7,813 nt of DNA from Verrucomicrobiota bacterium (GTDB taxonomy: Bacteria > Verrucomicrobiota > Verrucomicrobiia > Chthoniobacterales > UBA10450), in the NCBI GenBank assembly GCA_003218785.1, contig QHOM01000082.1:1-7813 (forward strand), read 5' to 3'. The translations under genes were made by a program, and so were the position numbers. Shown piece after piece: positions 6,855 to 7,813 of this stretch. Position 1 is the stretch's first letter; each line of letters begins with the position of its first letter. The notes under the pieces are model-generated. The model was given only the letters and a program-made list of their open reading frames with translations, made no database searches and had not been told where the DNA came from.

Positions 6855-6882
6855 GTTATAGTTCAACGGCGAAAATATAGAC
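6855..6882 (-). promoter_or_regulatory. Conserved upstream block of paralogue 2 (-10-like TATAAC)
   Basis: The minus strand carries TATAAC at 6860-6855, one base off consensus, in the same position relative to the start codon as TATAAT in the other copy. The 27 bp at 6856-6882 are identical to 4695-4721. The block lies wholly in the 72-bp gap after the ArsR-methyltransferase stop codon. Whether it acts as promoter, operator or 5'-UTR element cannot be decided from sequence alone. Confidence 0.4.
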
Positions 6883-6902
6883 ACGAAAGCGGGCGGCCGC
6901 GT

Positions 6903-7813
6903 TCACTTTACGCTTGTAGCAAGTACCGTTTGAAAATGGGGGCTTTGCTGCTCCCGCGACACAACGGTTACTTCGATTTGTTGAAATCCGCCTTTTTCAA
7001 GAAATTGATGCAATTGCACTTCGCTAAAGCCGAGCCAGTGGTCTGCATAGAGTTCGCGGGCCCGTTCGAAGCGATGGCTCAAAAGATCGAGAATCACTAA
7101 CCGACCGCCGCGTTTCAAAATCCGGTGGGCAGCTGCGATGGCTCGCTGCGGATGAATAGCGTGATGCAAGGCCTGGCTTAAGATCGCAAGATCGACACTG
7201 TTTTTGGTAATTGGCGGATCTTCAATATCGCCAAGCCGGTACTCAAGATTCTTAAATCCGTGTTTTTTTGCCAGCTGCGCTCCGAACTCGACCATCTTGG
7301 GGGAATTATCGACGGCAATGACTTTGCGCGCATTCTTGGCCAGCAACTGCGAGAGCGTTCCTTCACCAGCCCCTAGATCGGCAACTGTCAATGGCGGAAG
7401 CAAGGTGATGAGCGTGTGCGCCAGCGCTTTCCATGATCGGCCAGGCACATAACTTCGGCCAAACTTGCCAGCGAGTTCGTCGAAGTATTTCCGCGCTTTG
7501 TCCTGACGTTTATGCAGAACGAGCTTGAGGCTGGTGCGATCGCGCGGCGTTTCCGGCAGTTCCCGCGCGAGCGTCCGAGTCAATTCCGCGACCCGCGTCC
7601 GGCGTGTGTCTTGTTCGTGGTGGTTTGCGCCGTAGTAAACATTTTTTCCAACTCGTCGATCGGTTACGATGCCAGCCCGCTTCAGTTGCGCGAGATGACT
7701 TGAGATGCGCGATTGACCCATGCCAAGAATTTGCTGAAGCTCCGCCACCGAAAGCTCTTCCTGTTCGAGAAGCAGGAGCAGGCGCAAACGGGTCGGGTCC
7801 GCCAGCAATCGGA
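6903..7813 (-). CDS. ArsR-type HTH and SAM-dependent methyltransferase fusion (5' end beyond window)
   Basis: A winged-helix DNA-binding domain fused to a class I SAM-dependent methyltransferase. The frame is open to the right edge and begins inside the ArsR domain (LLADPTRLRLLLLLE), so the true start lies beyond 7813; the TTG near the edge is unlikely to be a start. The recognition region reads SVAELQQILGMGQSRISSHLAQLKRAGIV, followed by the wing DRRVGKNVYY, within the first 60 or so residues. The methyltransferase shows motif I (VADLGAGEG, about 142-150), the acidic motif II residue in VIAVDNSP (about 167), DLAILSQALHHA (about 206-217) and LKRGGRLVILDL. The visible part contains no cysteine, so the classical ArsR metal site is absent and an ArsM-type arsenite methylase is unlikely. 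Such fusions have been linked to SAM or S-adenosylhomocysteine metabolism; that role is only a suggestion here. It ends at TGA 6903-6905, 72 bp before paralogue 2. Confidence 0.88.
   Translation of the reverse strand, partial: RLLADPTRLRLLLLLEQEELSVAELQQILGMGQSRISSHLAQLKRAGIVTDRRVGKNVYYGANHHEQDTRRTRVAELTRTLARELPETPRDRTSLKLVLHKRQDKARKYFDELAGKFGRSYVPGRSWKALAHTLITLLPPLTVADLGAGEGTLSQLLAKNARKVIAVDNSPKMVEFGAQLAKKHGFKNLEYRLGDIEDPPITKNSVDLAILSQALHHAIHPQRAIAAAHRILKRGGRLVILDLLSHRFERARELYADHWLGFSEVQLHQFLEKGGFQQIEVTVVSREQQSPHFQTVLATSVK

Noticed and set aside
6893..6900. 8-bp palindrome gcggccgc just after the ArsR-methyltransferase stop
   Set aside because: It has no loop and no T tract, so it cannot serve as an intrinsic terminator; it is short enough to be chance.
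6903..7813. Arsenite methyltransferase (ArsM) as the identity of the methyltransferase domain
   Set aside because: ArsM depends on conserved cysteines, and the visible protein has none.

Overview
The window reads as an ordinary chromosomal stretch of a moderately GC-rich, Gram-negative-type bacterium. I suspect a soil verrucomicrobium (Chthoniobacterales-like). The reasons are the style of the TolB/TPR membrane proteins, an ExbB-type channel protein with a signal peptide and Pro/Ala-rich linker, a cysteine-free ArsR-methyltransferase fusion, and the near absence of Shine-Dalgarno sequences. This assignment is inference: the window has no rRNA or other marker gene. I found no tRNA, rRNA, CRISPR array, IS element or phage gene.

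All genes lie on the minus strand, so biological order runs from high to low coordinates. The right edge holds a 5'-truncated ArsR-type winged-helix/SAM-methyltransferase fusion (6903-7813). Seventy-two bases downstream comes the first of two tandem paralogues (4836-6830). Each paralogue has three predicted membrane helices, a TolB/FlgO-like domain and a long TPR array. The second paralogue (2669-4669) follows after a 166-bp gap. A secreted phosphodiester glycosidase-family protein (1915-2682) overlaps its 3' end by 14 nt and starts at GTG. Next is an 82-bp gap largely filled by a 63-bp palindromic element, then a fumarylacetoacetate hydrolase-family gene broken by an internal deletion and frameshift (1121-1832). 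After a 170-bp spacer with a hairpin, an ExbB/TolQ/MotA-family proton-channel subunit (1-950) runs off the left edge.

Functionally, the centre looks like an envelope module: two membrane-anchored proteins with TolB-like and TPR domains predicted in the periplasm, plus a translationally coupled secreted glycosidase. The two paralogues are nearly the same through the membrane and TolB-like parts and diverge strongly in the TPR part. They also share an upstream block with a 27-bp identical core and a good -10 hexamer, suggesting each copy has its own similarly controlled promoter. ExbB belongs to a separate energy-transducing system whose partner (ExbD/TolR) would be expected beyond position 1. 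No clearly new system is demonstrable. The observations most worth checking are the paralogue pair with its conserved upstream block, the palindromic element, and the FAH gene that has lost its metal-binding Glu-x-Glu segment.
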